Below are positions 8,975 through 20,096 of a DNA stretch of 64,000 nucleotides, one piece after another. Under the pieces are notes generated by a model that was given only the letters and a program-made list of their open reading frames with translations, searched no databases and had not been told where the DNA came from. The position numbers were made by a program, and so were the translations under genes. The first letter of the stretch is position 1. The number at the start of each line of letters is the position of its first letter. Source of the DNA: Streptomyces sp. MRC013 (GTDB lineage Bacteria > Actinomycetota > Actinomycetes > Streptomycetales > Streptomycetaceae); the NCBI RefSeq assembly GCF_023614235.1, contig NZ_CP094264.1, positions 1,798,001 through 1,862,000 on the forward strand, in the 5' to 3' direction.

Positions 8975-10563
8975 TCAGGCGGCCCGGGAGGCCAGTTCCA
9001 CGACCGTGATGTCGGACGGGGCGCCCACGCGGACCGGCGGTCCCCAGGCACCCGCCCCGCGCGACACGTACAGCTGCGTGTCCCCGTACCGTTCCAGGCC
9101 CTCGACGGTCGGGTTGGCCAGCTCCGCGAGGAAGTTGCCGGGCCACATCTGGCCGCCGTGGGTGTGGCCGGAGAGCTGCAGGTCCACCCCGTGCCGTACG
9201 GCGTCGTGGATCATCACCGGCTGGTGCGCGAGGAGCACGGCGGTACGGGTCCGGTCGCGGTCGCCGAGGGCGCGCGCGAAGTCGGGGCCGTCGCCGTGGT
9301 TCTCGCCGGCCAGGTCGTTGACGCCGGCCAGGTCGAAACCGGCGGCGATCTCGACGCGCTCGTTGCGCAGCGGGCGCAGGCCCAGCCCGCGGACCTCCTC
9401 CACCCACTCCTCGGCGCCGGAGAAGTACTCGTGGTTCCCGGTGACGAAGAAGGCGCCGTGCCGGGCGCGGAGGCGGGCCAGCGGCTCGGCAGCCGGGCCC
9501 AGGTTCTCGACGGTGCCGTCGACGAGGTCGCCCACGACGGCGATCAGGTCCGGCTGGGTGGAGTCGACCGCGTCGACGATCCGCTGGGCGTGGGCGCGGC
9601 CGAGGACGGGGCCGAGGTGGATGTCGCTGACGACGGCTATGCGGTAGCCGTGGGCGGCGCGCGGCAGCTTGGCGAGGGGGACGGTGACCCGCCTCACGGC
9701 GGGGCCGCGCAGGACGGTGTGGGCGCCGTTGGCGACCGTGCCCGCCGCGACGGCCGTCGCGGTCACCGCCAGCGCCCTCGCCACGAACAGGCGCCGGGAG
9801 GGGCCGGGGGTGCCGGGTCCTTCCCCTGCGCCGCGGCGGCCGGGGCCTCGGGGACGGCCGGGGTCTCGGAGACGGCCCGGGCCTCGGGGGCGGCCGGGTC
9901 CTTCGGGGCCTCCGGGGCCTCCGGGGCCTCCGGGGCCTCCGGGGCCTCCGGGGCCTCCGGGGCCTCCGGGGCCTTTGGGGCCTCCGGGACAACCCGGGCC
10001 TCGGGAGCGGCCGGAGCCTCCGGGACAGCCCGGGCCTCGGGGGCAGCCGGGGTCTCCGGGACAGCCCGGACCTCCGGGACGGCCGGGGCCGCGACCGCCG
10101 TCGCGCATCCGCCCTCCCGCGGCTCGCTGCTCCGCGCCCCCCTCCGGACGGCGCCCCCGCGGGGCCGCCGTGCCCGCCCGCCGCGCCCGGAGCCCCCGCC
10201 CCGGCGGTCTCCCCGGCGGAGGGGGCCGGGCCCGCGGCGGGGGCCCGCGCGGCGGCCGCGGGGACGTCGCAGGAGGAGGGGGCGCAGGACCTCGGCGACC
10301 AGGAGCGACAGCACCAGGTACAGGAGCATCGCCAGCCACAGGAAGCCCGGCCACGCCAGGGCCTGCTGCAGCGGGAACGGGGCCCCCGCCCGCCCCGCCG
10401 TCAGCGCGCCGATCGCCGTCAGCGGCAGGACGAACGCCGCCGCCGTACCCGCCCGGCGCGGCCATCCGCCGGGGCGGGTGACGTCGCGGACCAGGCGGCG
10501 CCACACGTACCAGTGCGCGAGCCCCAGCAGGGCCAGGATCAGGGAGATGACCAGCACGACCAC
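8975..10563 (-). CDS. Membrane metallophosphoesterase, reading frame broken in the linker
   Basis: The N-terminal part, from GTG 10563 with GGAG upstream, has about four membrane helices ([40 protein letters not shown]). The C-terminal part, in another frame to the stop at 8975, is a calcineurin-like phosphoesterase: [20 protein letters not shown] and the [12 protein letters not shown] motif that ligates the metals, with [19 protein letters not shown] as a further hydrophobic segment before it. The Pro/Ala/Glu-rich linker (about 9790-10280) changes frame at least once, and around 10140-10270 yet another frame looks more protein-like. Complete homologues in streptomycetes are single proteins with this architecture. 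The substrate is unknown. Confidence 0.75.
9905..9985. repeat. 9-bp tandem repeat GGGGCCTCC inside the phosphoesterase linker
   Basis: Seven perfect copies of GGGGCCTCC (9905-9967) are followed by one variant and another perfect copy. On the minus strand they encode repeated Glu-Ala-Pro in the linker between the membrane and catalytic domains. The unit is a multiple of three, so copy-number change would not shift the frame. Confidence 0.9.
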
Positions 10564-10571
10564 CGGGGCTC

Positions 10572-10823
10572 CTACTCCTCGTCGCGTTCGCGCCTCAGGG
10601 CCCGCACTCCGCGCAACCCCATCACGCCAATGGCCGTCCCCAGGAGAAAGGACGTGACGGCAAGGAGAAGATGAACCCAGAAGTACCCGGTGGGGTCACC
10701 CGCGTCGTCGAAGGCGAGGCCGCTCGCATCACTCCAGAGGTTCTTGACGAAAGTGATCCAGATGAACCAGCTCCAGACCCCGAACGCGAGCAGGAACCAG
10801 GAAGCGGAGCGACCGAGTCTCAT
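10572..10823 (-). CDS. Small two-helix membrane protein, conserved hypothetical
   Basis: An 83-residue protein with two predicted membrane helices, [20 protein letters not shown] near the N-terminus and [20 protein letters not shown] near the C-terminus, separated by a short loop and ending in a charged [10 protein letters not shown] tail. The stop lies nine bases from the GTG of the downstream metallophosphoesterase on the same strand, so the two are probably cotranscribed. Small proteins of this type sit next to the carboxypeptidase gene in other streptomycetes as I remember it. The function is unknown. Confidence 0.8.
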   Translation of the reverse strand: MRLGRSASWFLLAFGVWSWFIWITFVKNLWSDASGLAFDDAGDPTGYFWVHLLLAVTSFLLGTAIGVMGLRGVRALRRERDEE

Positions 10824-10884
10824 GGGGCCAGTATCCGGTGCACCGGTGTCGGCGGGCGCGCGGGGTGGCGGTACTTTCTCGGAC

Positions 10885-12107
10885 GTGCATGCTCTCAAGA
10901 AGGCCGCCGTCGCCGCGGCCACCGCCGTGCTGCTCCCCCTCGCCGCCGCCGGCCCCGCACTCGCCGCGCCGGCCCCGCAGCCTTCGCCGCAGCTGAGGCC
11001 CCCGAGCGCATGTCGGCGGTCGGCGGCGCCCGGCTCGGCCGGCCGGGCACGCAGGTGGACCTCGCGGGCGGGGCGCCGGTCCTGCCGAAGGAGCTGAGCG
11101 GACGGTCCTGGATCGTGGCGGACGCGGAGAGCGGCGACGTGCTCGCGGCGCACAACGCGCACTGGCGGCTCGCCCCCGCGTCCACGATGAAGATGCTGTT
11201 CGCGGACACGCTGCTGCCGAAGTTCCCCAGGACGCAGAGGCACCTGGTCGAGACCGGGGAGCTGGCCGGGCTCGGCGACGGGTCCAGCCTGGTGGGGATA
11301 AAGGAGAAGCACACCTACACCGTCCACGACCTGTGGCTCGGGGTGTTCCTCCGCTCCGGAAACGACGCCGTCCACGCGCTGGCGCGGATGAACGGGGGCA
11401 TAGCGAAGACGGTGCGCGAGATGAACGCGCGCGCCGACGAGCTCCAGGCCCTCGACACCGAGGTGGTCTCGCCGGACGGGTACGACGCCCGGGGCCAGGT
11501 GTCGTCGGCGTACGACCTGACGCTGATAGCCCGCAGCGGCATGCAGAACAAGGACTTCCGCGAGTACTGCTCGACCGTGCGGACGCGGTTCCCCGGGGAG
11601 CAGGTGCCCGGCGGGAAGCGGGGGGCGTTCGAGATCCAGAACACCAACCGGCTGCTGACCGGCGCCGACGGCGTCACGCCGTACAAGGGCATCGCGGGCG
11701 TGAAGAACGGGATGACGACGCACGCGGGGTCGACCTTCACCGGGGTCGCCGAGCGCAACGGCCGGGTGCTGCTGGTGACGGTGATGAACCCGTCGTCGAA
11801 GGAGCCGTACGCCGTCTACAAGGAGGCCGCGCGGCTCCTCGACTGGGGGTTCGCGGCGGCGGGGAAGGTGCGGCCGGTCGGTGAGCTGGTGCCGCCGAGG
11901 TCCGCGCGGACCGGTACCGCCCCCAGCGCCTCCCCCGGCCGTCCCGGCGTGGTGCGGTCCGAGGTCACCGGGGACGCGGCCGAGGCCGCCGTCGCCGGGT
12001 CGGGCGGGGCCGGGGTCGCCCTGGGCGTCGCGGGCGGGGTGCTGTCGGCGGTGGCCGGCGCGGCGTTCCTGATCAACCGGCGGTGGCCAGCGCGGAAGGA
12101 CGGGTAG
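10885..12107 (+). CDS. D-alanyl-D-alanine carboxypeptidase (PBP5/DacC-type), frameshift after the signal peptide
   Basis: A secreted serine peptidase that trims peptidoglycan pentapeptides. A clear signal peptide (KKAAVAAATAVLLPLAAAG then ALA|AP) starts at GTG 10885. The catalytic domain is in the adjacent frame: SxxK in PASTMK, SGN in RSGNDAV, and KNG in VKNGMTTHAG in place of the usual KTG. A C-terminal helix (LGVAGGVLSAVAGAAFLI) plus a basic tail anchors it. Signal peptide and domain are joined only if one base is missing between about 10975 and 11008, near a run of five C. The 3' end overlaps the convergent YihY gene by 35 bases. Confidence 0.82.
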
Positions 12108-12966
12108 TCCCCTCCCGGCGGTCGCCCGTGGCGGACCAGGCGGCGCAGAACAGCAGCAGCCGGGCGGTGAAGCTGATCCACAGCAGCAGGGCGACGGGGA
12201 CGCCGAACGCCCCGTACGTCGACTTCGCCGCCACGCCCCCGAGGTAGCCGCCGAGGAGCGTCTTCAGCAGTTCGAAGCCGACCGCGCCGATCAGGGCGGC
12301 GGTGACCAGGTCGTGGCGCGGCGGTTCGACGCCGGGCAGCAGCGTCAGCAGGTACAGCAGGAGCAGGAAGTCCGCGAGGACCGCGAAGGCGAGCACGGCC
12401 ACGTGGAGCAGGACGCCGCCGGCGCCGTCCTCGGGGACGCCCAGCCGGTCGGCGGTCCACCCGACGGCGGTGGCGCCCAGTGTGGAGGCGGCGAGCGAGA
12501 CGAGCGCCGTGCCGCCGAGGCCCAGCAGGAGCAGGGCGTCCTTGCCCTTGCGGACGGCCACGTTGCCGTCGTCGGCGTCGTCGAGGGCCCACACGGCGCG
12601 CAGGCAGTCGCGCAGGGAGCCGACCCAGCCGATGCCCGTGAACAGCAGCACGCCGCCCGCGACGAGGCCGACCGTGCCGGCGTTGTCGACGAAGGAGCCC
12701 AGGTCGAGCTGGTCGGAGATGCCCGGAACCTGCTCGCTGATCTTGTTCTCGGCGGTGTGCAGCCGCCCGTCGTCGAGGAAGGCGGCGCCGACGGCGGCGC
12801 CCAGGGTGATCAGCGGGAAGAGGGACAGGAAGCTGATGAACGTGATCGCGGCGGCGAGCCGCTCCCAGTGGGCGCGGTCCAGCGTCTCGTAGGCGCGCCA
12901 GGCGTGGGTGCGCAGGAGGCGGGCGGCCCAGGGGCCGATGACGGGAAGCTTGGTCAGCCAGTCCAT
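12073..12966 (-). CDS. YihY/BrkB family membrane protein
   Basis: A 297-residue integral membrane protein with about six helices. The N-terminal segment ERLAAAITFISFLSLFPLIT is the family signature, followed by long hydrophobic stretches such as VGLVAGGVLLFTGIGWVGSL, LLLGLGGTALVSLAAS and FAVLADFLLLLYLLTLLPGV, and the conserved STYGAFGVPVALLLWISF block. Family members were once annotated as RNase BN, which is no longer supported; the actual function is unknown. The gene ends inside the last codons of the convergent carboxypeptidase gene. Confidence 0.9.
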   Translation of the reverse strand: MDWLTKLPVIGPWAARLLRTHAWRAYETLDRAHWERLAAAITFISFLSLFPLITLGAAVGAAFLDDGRLHTAENKISEQVPGISDQLDLGSFVDNAGTVGLVAGGVLLFTGIGWVGSLRDCLRAVWALDDADDGNVAVRKGKDALLLLGLGGTALVSLAASTLGATAVGWTADRLGVPEDGAGGVLLHVAVLAFAVLADFLLLLYLLTLLPGVEPPRHDLVTAALIGAVGFELLKTLLGGYLGGVAAKSTYGAFGVPVALLLWISFTARLLLFCAAWSATGDRREGTTRPSALATAG

Positions 12967-13042
12967 GGCGGTACGCCTACCACCGGACGGCCCGCGTACC
13001 GCCCGGATCGCCCGCCGCCCGCCGGCGTCCCGCCGGGCGGGG

Positions 13043-13639
13043 TCAGCCGCCCTGCGGGGTGGCGGCCGGCTCGTCGACCGGTGAGCCCTGCGGGGGCACC
13101 GTCCCGGCGGGGCCGCGGCCGCCGAAGCCGTACGTGTGCAGCTTGCGCCACACCGCGTCGGCGCCCTGCTCGTACAGGGCGAAGGAGCGCACCGTCCACG
13201 CCGCCTCGAAGTCGGCGAGCTCCGCGAAGGCCCGGTCCATCGCCTCGTCGGGGATGCCGTGCGCGACCGTGACGTGCGGGTGGTAGGGGAACCGCAGCTC
13301 GCGCTCGAGCGGCCCGGAGGCGTCGCGGATGCGCTGCTGGAGCCGGGCGCACGCCTCGCCGCCCTCCACGACCCGCACGTAGACGACCGGGGAGAGCGGA
13401 CGGAACGTGCCCGTGCCGCTCAGCCGCATCGGGAAGGGGCGCCCGGCCGCGGCGACCGAGGCGAGGTGGGCCCGGATCCCCGGCAGCCGCTCGGCCTCCA
13501 CCTCCGTGGGCGGGAGGAGCGTGACGTGCGTGGGGATGCCGTGGGCGGCGGCGTCGCCGAAGCCCGCGCGCCGCTCCTGGAGCAGGCTGCCGTAGGGCTC
13601 CGGGACCGCGATCGAAACGCCGAGCGTTACGGTCCCCAC
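13043..13639 (-). CDS. 2'-5' RNA ligase / cyclic phosphodiesterase superfamily protein
   Basis: A 198-residue protein with the two HxT motifs of the 2H phosphoesterase superfamily: GIPTHVTLLPP near residue 40 and YHPHVTVAHG near residue 120. These histidines and threonines form the catalytic tetrad in LigT-like enzymes acting on 2',3'-cyclic phosphate or 2'-5' bonds. The C-terminal tail after LHTYGFGG is Pro/Gly-rich and probably disordered. The gene lies just downstream of trpS on the same strand, about 110 bases away, which suggests an RNA-related role. The real substrate is unknown. Confidence 0.85.
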   Translation of the reverse strand: MGTVTLGVSIAVPEPYGSLLQERRAGFGDAAAHGIPTHVTLLPPTEVEAERLPGIRAHLASVAAAGRPFPMRLSGTGTFRPLSPVVYVRVVEGGEACARLQQRIRDASGPLERELRFPYHPHVTVAHGIPDEAMDRAFAELADFEAAWTVRSFALYEQGADAVWRKLHTYGFGGRGPAGTVPPQGSPVDEPAATPQGG

Positions 13640-13748
13640 GTCGTCCTCCTCGTCCTTCGGTCATGTCCGTGCGGGTGCGCCGGGGCGCGCCCGCGGGTCG
13701 GTCGCCAGTGTGGCGCTTCGGCCGGTTCCCCGGCCAGGCCCGTCCGGC

Positions 13749-14774
<1,026 letters not shown>

Positions 14775-15033
14775 TCAGGTCCGGCGGGCGCCCCGGCACT
14801 GCCTGTGGACAACCGTGCGACCACGGACCGGGCCCGCCCCGACGGGGGTGCGCCGGGCGGGGGCGCGCGCCGGGGGTGCCTCCGCCGCCGGGGGTGCCTC
14901 GCGTACGGCGGCTGCGCGGTCCCCGGCCGCCGCACCGGCCGGGCGGGAGCGCGGCGGCTTCGGGCACGGCCCCGGCACGGGGGTCGCGCGGGCCGGGGGG
15001 CGCCGCACGGCTCCGGAACGCCGTCCGCGCCCG

Positions 15034-16467
15034 CTACGGCAGGACCCGGCACAGCGCGTCGAGGGCGCCCGGCCAGGCGCTGTCGGTGGGGGTGGCGTAC
15101 CCGACGACGAGTGCGTCCCGGCCGGGCGGGGCGTCCGGGTGGCGGAAGGCGTCCAGGCCCTGGAGGGCGAGGCCCTGGAGGGCGGCGGCGCGCAGGACGG
15201 CCCGCTCGCTGCCGGGCGGCAGTTCCAGGACGGCGTGCAGGCCGGCGGCGATGCCGGTGACGCGGACGCCCGGAGCCCGCTCGGCGAGGGCCGCCACGAG
15301 CTGGTCGCGGCGGCGCCGGTACCGCAGCCGCATGCCGCGCACGTGCCGGTCGTACGCCCCCGAGGCGACGAACTCGGCCAGGGTGAGCTGGTCGAGGGCG
15401 CTCGACGCCCACTCGACCTCGCCCTTCGCCGCCAGCACCTCGCCGACCAGGTGCCGGGGCGGCACCATCCAGCCGAGGCGCAGTCCGGGCGCGAGGGACT
15501 TGCTGACGGTGCCCAGGTAGACGACGTGTTCCGGGTCGAGGCCCTGAAGGGCGCCGACGGGCTGCCGGTCGTACCGGAACTCGCCGTCGTAGTCGTCCTC
15601 CAGCACCAGCCCGCCGGAGGCCCGCGCCCAGTCGACGAGCGCGGCCCGCCGGTCCGGTGCGAGGGCGCCGCCGAGCGGGAACTGGTGGGCGGGCGTGATC
15701 AGGACGGCGCCGGGCCGGAGCCCTCCGTCCCCGGTCAGGGCCTCGGTGCGGGTGCCGAGCCCGTCGAGCGGCAGCGCCGGGGTGCGCAGCCCGGCGGCGG
15801 TGAGGGCCCGCCAGTGGACGTCGAGCCCGTACGACTCCACGGCGACCTCCCGGACGCGGCGGGCCCGCAGGACGGCGGCGAGCAGCAGGATCCCCTGGGC
15901 GAAGCCGGAGCAGACGACGATCCGCTCGGGGTCGGCGCGCACGCCGCGCGAGCGGGCCAGGTACTCGGCGAGGGCGGTGCGCAGTTCGGGGCGGCCGCGC
16001 GGATCGGTGTAGCCGAACGCCTCGTGCGGGGCGTCGGTGAGGGCGCGGCGGGCGGCCTTGAGCCACTCGGCGCGCGGGAAGGAGGCGAGGTCGGGGGTGC
16101 CGGGGTGGAGGGTGCGCAGGGGCCCGCCGGTGCGGGGGCGGCCGCGCTGCCACGGCAGGGGCTCGACGGCCTGGGCCCGCCGGGCGGGCGCGGCGGCGCG
16201 GCGGGCGACGCGGGTGCCGGAGCCCTGGCGGGCGGTGAGCCAGCCCTCGGCGACCAGCTCGGCGTAGGCGTCGGCGACGGTGTTGCGGGCGACGCCGAGG
16301 TCGGCGGCGAGGGCGCGCGACGACGGCAGCCGGGTGCCGGGGGCGAGGCGGCCGGTCCTGACGGCCTCGCGGAGGGCCTCCATCAGCCCGGCGCGCAGGC
16401 CGGGCCCCTGGATCTCCAGGTGGAGGTCGGCGCCGAACGCGGCGGAAATGGCCCGTGATCCCGTCAT
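15034..16467 (-). CDS. MocR/PdxR-type GntR regulator with aminotransferase domain
   Basis: About 477 residues. An N-terminal GntR winged helix (residues about 12-75, GTRLPSSRALAADLGVARNT VADAYAELVAEGWL in two parts) is joined to a fold type I aminotransferase domain that binds PLP; YLGTVSKSLAPGLRLGWMVP holds the PLP lysine. Such regulators sense PLP or a related ligand, and many control pyridoxal synthesis or transport. ATG 16467 is preferred over GTG 16488 because a -10 box (TATGGT, 16476-16481 on this strand) ends eight bases before it, indicating a leaderless transcript. It is divergent from the AhpD-like gene 47 bases away, which is its most likely target. Confidence 0.9.
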   Translation of the reverse strand: MTGSRAISAAFGADLHLEIQGPGLRAGLMEALREAVRTGRLAPGTRLPSSRALAADLGVARNTVADAYAELVAEGWLTARQGSGTRVARRAAAPARRAQAVEPLPWQRGRPRTGGPLRTLHPGTPDLASFPRAEWLKAARRALTDAPHEAFGYTDPRGRPELRTALAEYLARSRGVRADPERIVVCSGFAQGILLLAAVLRARRVREVAVESYGLDVHWRALTAAGLRTPALPLDGLGTRTEALTGDGGLRPGAVLITPAHQFPLGGALAPDRRAALVDWARASGGLVLEDDYDGEFRYDRQPVGALQGLDPEHVVYLGTVSKSLAPGLRLGWMVPPRHLVGEVLAAKGEVEWASSALDQLTLAEFVASGAYDRHVRGMRLRYRRRRDQLVAALAERAPGVRVTGIAAGLHAVLELPPGSERAVLRAAALQGLALQGLDAFRHPDAPPGRDALVVGYATPTDSAWPGALDALCRVLP

Positions 16468-16514
16468 GGGAATGGACCATACCGGCACGCCAACGCGGGC
16501 GTACGGTCGAGGGC
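16468..16514. promoter_or_regulatory. Divergent, apparently leaderless promoter pair
   Basis: On the minus strand TATGGT (16476-16481) lies eight bases before ATG 16467. On the plus strand TACGGT (16502-16507) lies seven bases before ATG 16515. Only about 20 bases separate the two -10 boxes, so both -35 regions and any MocR operator overlap here, and binding of the regulator would affect both genes. Confidence 0.55.
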
Positions 16515-17069
16515 ATGACGACGAACACGCAGCAGAAGCAGCAGGCCCCGGCCCCCGCCGGCACCGCGCCCGCGAACGGCGGTCACGCCCCCGAGCACCC
16601 CGCCCGCCTCGCCCCCGCGGAACTCGCCCCGGAGGTGTACAGGGCGATGGTCCGGCTGGACGCGGCCGCCCACAAGGGGCTCGACCCGGTGCTGGTCGAG
16701 CTGGTCAAGATCCGCGCCTCGCAGATCAACCACTGTGCGTTCTGCCTGGACATGCACACCAAGGACGCGCTGGCCGCCGGGGAGAGCGTCGAGCGGATCG
16801 TGCAGCTCGGCGCCTGGCGGGAGTCGCGGCACTTCTACACGGAGAAGGAGCTCGCCGCGCTCGAACTGACCGAGGCGATCACCCTCCTGACGGAGGGCTT
16901 CGTCCCGGACGAGGTGTACGAGCGGGTCGCGCACCACTTCGACGAGCCGGAACTGGCCCACCTGATCGCGTCGATCGTCGTGATCAACGCGTGGAACCGG
17001 TTCGCCGTGACGGCCCGCTCGGTGCCGGGCCACTACAGGCCCGGCCAGTACAAGGGCCACGGCGCGTGA
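16515..17069 (+). CDS. Carboxymuconolactone decarboxylase / AhpD-like protein
   Basis: A 184-residue helical protein with the AhpD-type redox signature INHCAFCLDMHTKDA (Cys74, Cys77, His81), suggesting alkylhydroperoxidase or related thiol chemistry rather than decarboxylation. The first 40 residues are Gln/Ala/Pro-rich. GAGGG precedes the ATG at close spacing, but a -10 element seven bases upstream also permits leaderless expression. The TGA overlaps the GTG start of the next gene (GTGA), so the two are coupled, and the divergent MocR regulator probably controls both. Confidence 0.9.
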   Translation: MTTNTQQKQQAPAPAGTAPANGGHAPEHPARLAPAELAPEVYRAMVRLDAAAHKGLDPVLVELVKIRASQINHCAFCLDMHTKDALAAGESVERIVQLGAWRESRHFYTEKELAALELTEAITLLTEGFVPDEVYERVAHHFDEPELAHLIASIVVINAWNRFAVTARSVPGHYRPGQYKGHGA

Positions 17070-17839
17070 CCCGACCGCACGCGGCGGCGGCGCGCGCGGA
17101 GGAGTTCCGGGCGCTCCACCGCGGCCGGGCCCCGGAGGACCCGCTGGTCCTCCCGGGCCCGTGGGACGCGGCGAGCGCGCGGGTCTTCGCCGAGGCGGGG
17201 TTCCCCGCACTGGCGACGCCGTCCGCGGGGGTGGCGGCGTCGCTCGGGTACGAGGACGGGCACACCCCCGCCGAGGAGATGTTCGCGGCGGTGGCGCGGA
17301 TCGTCCGCGCCGTGGACCTCCCCGTCTCGGCCGACCTGGAGGACGGGTACGGGCTGCCGGCGGGGGAGCTGGCGGCGCGGGTGCTCGACGCGGGCCTGGC
17401 CGGTGTGAACCTGGAGGACGGCGGGGCCGGCGGGCTGAAGGACCCGGCGGCGCACGCCGACTGGCTGGCGGAGTTCCGCGCGGCCGTGGGGGGCGGGGTG
17501 TTCCTCAACGCCCGCGTGGACACGTACGTGCGGGGCGTGCCGGATCCGGAGGAGACGGTCCGGCGGGCGCGGCTGTACGCGGGGGCCGGCGCGGACGGCG
17601 TGTACCCCCTGCTGGCACCGCCGGACCTGCTGCCGGTGCTGCGCGCGGAGGTGGGCGTCCCGCTCAACGCGATCGCCGTCCCCGGCGGCCCGTCACCCGC
17701 CGAACTGGGCCGGCTGGGCGCCGCCCGCATCACGTACGGACCGGCCCTGCACCGGCGGGCGACGGCGGCCCTGCGCGACATCGCCGCCGCCCTGCGGGAC
17801 GGCGCGGCCGCCGCGGCGGAGGTGCCGCGGACCGGCTGA
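17066..17839 (+). CDS. Isocitrate lyase / PEP phosphonomutase family protein
   Basis: A 257-residue TIM-barrel enzyme of the ICL/PEPM superfamily. Visible blocks are LVLPGPWDAASARVFAEAGF, the Mg-binding SADLEDGYG, AGVNLEDG and FLNARVDTYVRG. The KKCGH motif of true isocitrate lyases is absent, so phosphonomutase, oxaloacetate hydrolase or another C-C or P-C lyase activity is possible. The GTG start overlaps the upstream stop. The pairing with an AhpD-like protein and a MocR regulator recurs in actinobacteria as I recall it, but the reaction is not established. Confidence 0.85.
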   Translation: MTRPHAAAARAEEFRALHRGRAPEDPLVLPGPWDAASARVFAEAGFPALATPSAGVAASLGYEDGHTPAEEMFAAVARIVRAVDLPVSADLEDGYGLPAGELAARVLDAGLAGVNLEDGGAGGLKDPAAHADWLAEFRAAVGGGVFLNARVDTYVRGVPDPEETVRRARLYAGAGADGVYPLLAPPDLLPVLRAEVGVPLNAIAVPGGPSPAELGRLGAARITYGPALHRRATAALRDIAAALRDGAAAAAEVPRTG

Positions 17840-17906
17840 ACGGGCCGGGTCCGGGGCGCCCGCCCGGGCGCGGGGACGCGTCCGCGGACCGCGCCCGGAC
17901 GGCGGG

Positions 17907-17940
17907 GAGCCCCCGGCGGCACGAGGCCGTCCGGGGGCTC
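17907..17940. terminator. Hairpin terminator between convergent PEPM-like gene and mdh
   Basis: A perfect 10-bp outer stem (17907-17916 with 17931-17940) continues into a 4-bp inner stem (17917-17920 with 17926-17929) with one bulged T. It sits between two convergent genes and has no T-run. Confidence 0.7.
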
Positions 17941-17992
17941 CTCCGGTGGCGCGGGGGCTCTCCCGGTGGTGCGGGGGCTCCTCCGGTGGTGC
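17933..17992. repeat. Three 20-bp tandem repeats downstream of mdh
   Basis: Units at 17933-17952, 17953-17972 and 17973-17992 follow the pattern GGGGGCTCCTCCGGTGGTGC with one to three differences. The first unit overlaps the right arm of the terminator, so the array may derive from duplication of the hairpin arm. Confidence 0.75.
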
Positions 17993-18000
17993 GGGATCGG

Positions 18001-19158
<1,158 letters not shown>

Positions 19159-19290
19159 TCACCCGTACGGGGGCCGCCGCACGGGCAGGGGGCCGCCGCA
19201 CGGCCCGTCCCTCCGTTCCGGAGCGAGGCGCGGGAGCCCGCGGGGGTACCCGGCGGGGCGACGACCATCGGGGTGTACGCGCCGCTCCCG

Positions 19291-19380
19291 GCACCGGGCG
19301 GGGCGCTTCGGGCGGCGCCGGGCCCGGGCGGGGCGCTCCGAGTGGCGCCGGTCCCGGGCGGGGCGCTCCGAGTGGCGCCG
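19291..19380. repeat. Three 30-bp tandem repeats upstream of mdh
   Basis: Copies at 19291-19320, 19321-19350 and 19351-19380 share the core CGGGCGGGGCGCT and the end GGCGCCG, with few differences. A partial fourth copy begins at 19381. No coding frame is supported. Confidence 0.8.
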
Positions 19381-19553
19381 GGCCCGGGTGGCCTCGGCGG
19401 TGTCCCCGAGCGGCCGCCCCGCGGGCGGGTGCGGGAGCCCGCCCGGTGTTCCTGGTGGCGGCTTCCGGCGCCCGGTGGCGGCCGTCGGCGGACCGGGCGG
19501 CGAGTACGGGCGCGGGCGCCGGGGCGGCCGGAACCGGCAGCCGGTTTCCCAGT

Positions 19554-19601
19554 TGTGGCAGGGTGCCCACACCGTTCCGGAACGGTCACTTCCGTGCCAC
19601 A
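19554..19601. promoter_or_regulatory. Nested dyad: 16-bp palindrome flanked by 7-bp inverted arms
   Basis: The perfect palindrome ACCGTTCCGGAACGGT (19571-19586) is flanked by TGTGGCA (19554-19560) and TGCCACA (19595-19601). It could be an operator for a dimeric regulator, a recombination site or a cruciform-forming element. There is no neighbouring gene start closer than about 250 bases to explain it. Confidence 0.5.
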
Positions 19602-19841
19602 GGGGCCGAATGCGCCTTGATCGGGTTTGGCACGTCCATGACGCTGTTGGTGCGCGGCGCCCGTCCTGTACTCGGGGGAGGGGACGGGCGTCGCCACCCG
19701 CGCCCCCGCTTCGAAAGCGGCCCCGGCCCCGGGCCCCGGGCCTTGACGGCGCCCGGACCACCGCCGGGCACAGCGGCTCGGCGCCCGCCGGTGCGGCGCT
19801 CATCGGTGCGGGAGGTCATCCGGCCCGACGGGGGGAAGCGG

Positions 19842-20096
19842 TCAACGCACGCACCCGAGGTGGATCACGCCGACGCGCACCCGGCGGCCGCCGATCTCGT
19901 ACACCACGCGGTAGCGGCCGACGAGGACGCGGAGCACGCCGGAACTGCCGAACGCCCCCCCGGGGCGGGGACCGTCGGCGGGGTCGACCAGTACGGCGAC
20001 GGTCCGGCCGCGGTCGGTGACGGCGACCGGTTCGCGCGTGGCGCCGACCTCGCGCACGACGGCACCCGGACGGGCGCGGGCTCCCAGATCGAGCAC
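19842..20096 (-). CDS. Phd-like antitoxin N-terminus fused to RelE-like toxin C-terminus (decayed TA module)
   Basis: An 84-residue predicted protein. Residues about 1-40 (GAVVREVGATREPVAVTDRG, then RTVAVLV) match the N-terminal DNA-binding half of Phd/YefM antitoxins. After a short PADGPRPGGAF linker, VLRVLVGRYRVVYEIGGRRV and VRVGVIHLG match the C-terminal strands of RelE/ParE toxins. An internal deletion has apparently fused an antitoxin start to a toxin end. GTG 20096 has GGAGG five bases upstream, so it may still be translated. The RelE catalytic core is absent, so activity is unlikely. The open frame extends to 20270 but looks non-coding upstream. Confidence 0.6.
   Translation of the reverse strand: MLDLGARARPGAVVREVGATREPVAVTDRGRTVAVLVDPADGPRPGGAFGSSGVLRVLVGRYRVVYEIGGRRVRVGVIHLGCVR

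Noticed and set aside
6426..9992. An 1188-codon minus-strand open frame over the SBP, pentapeptide and phosphoesterase region
   Set aside because: Extreme Arg/Pro repeats and overlap with genuine genes in other frames show it is not coding.
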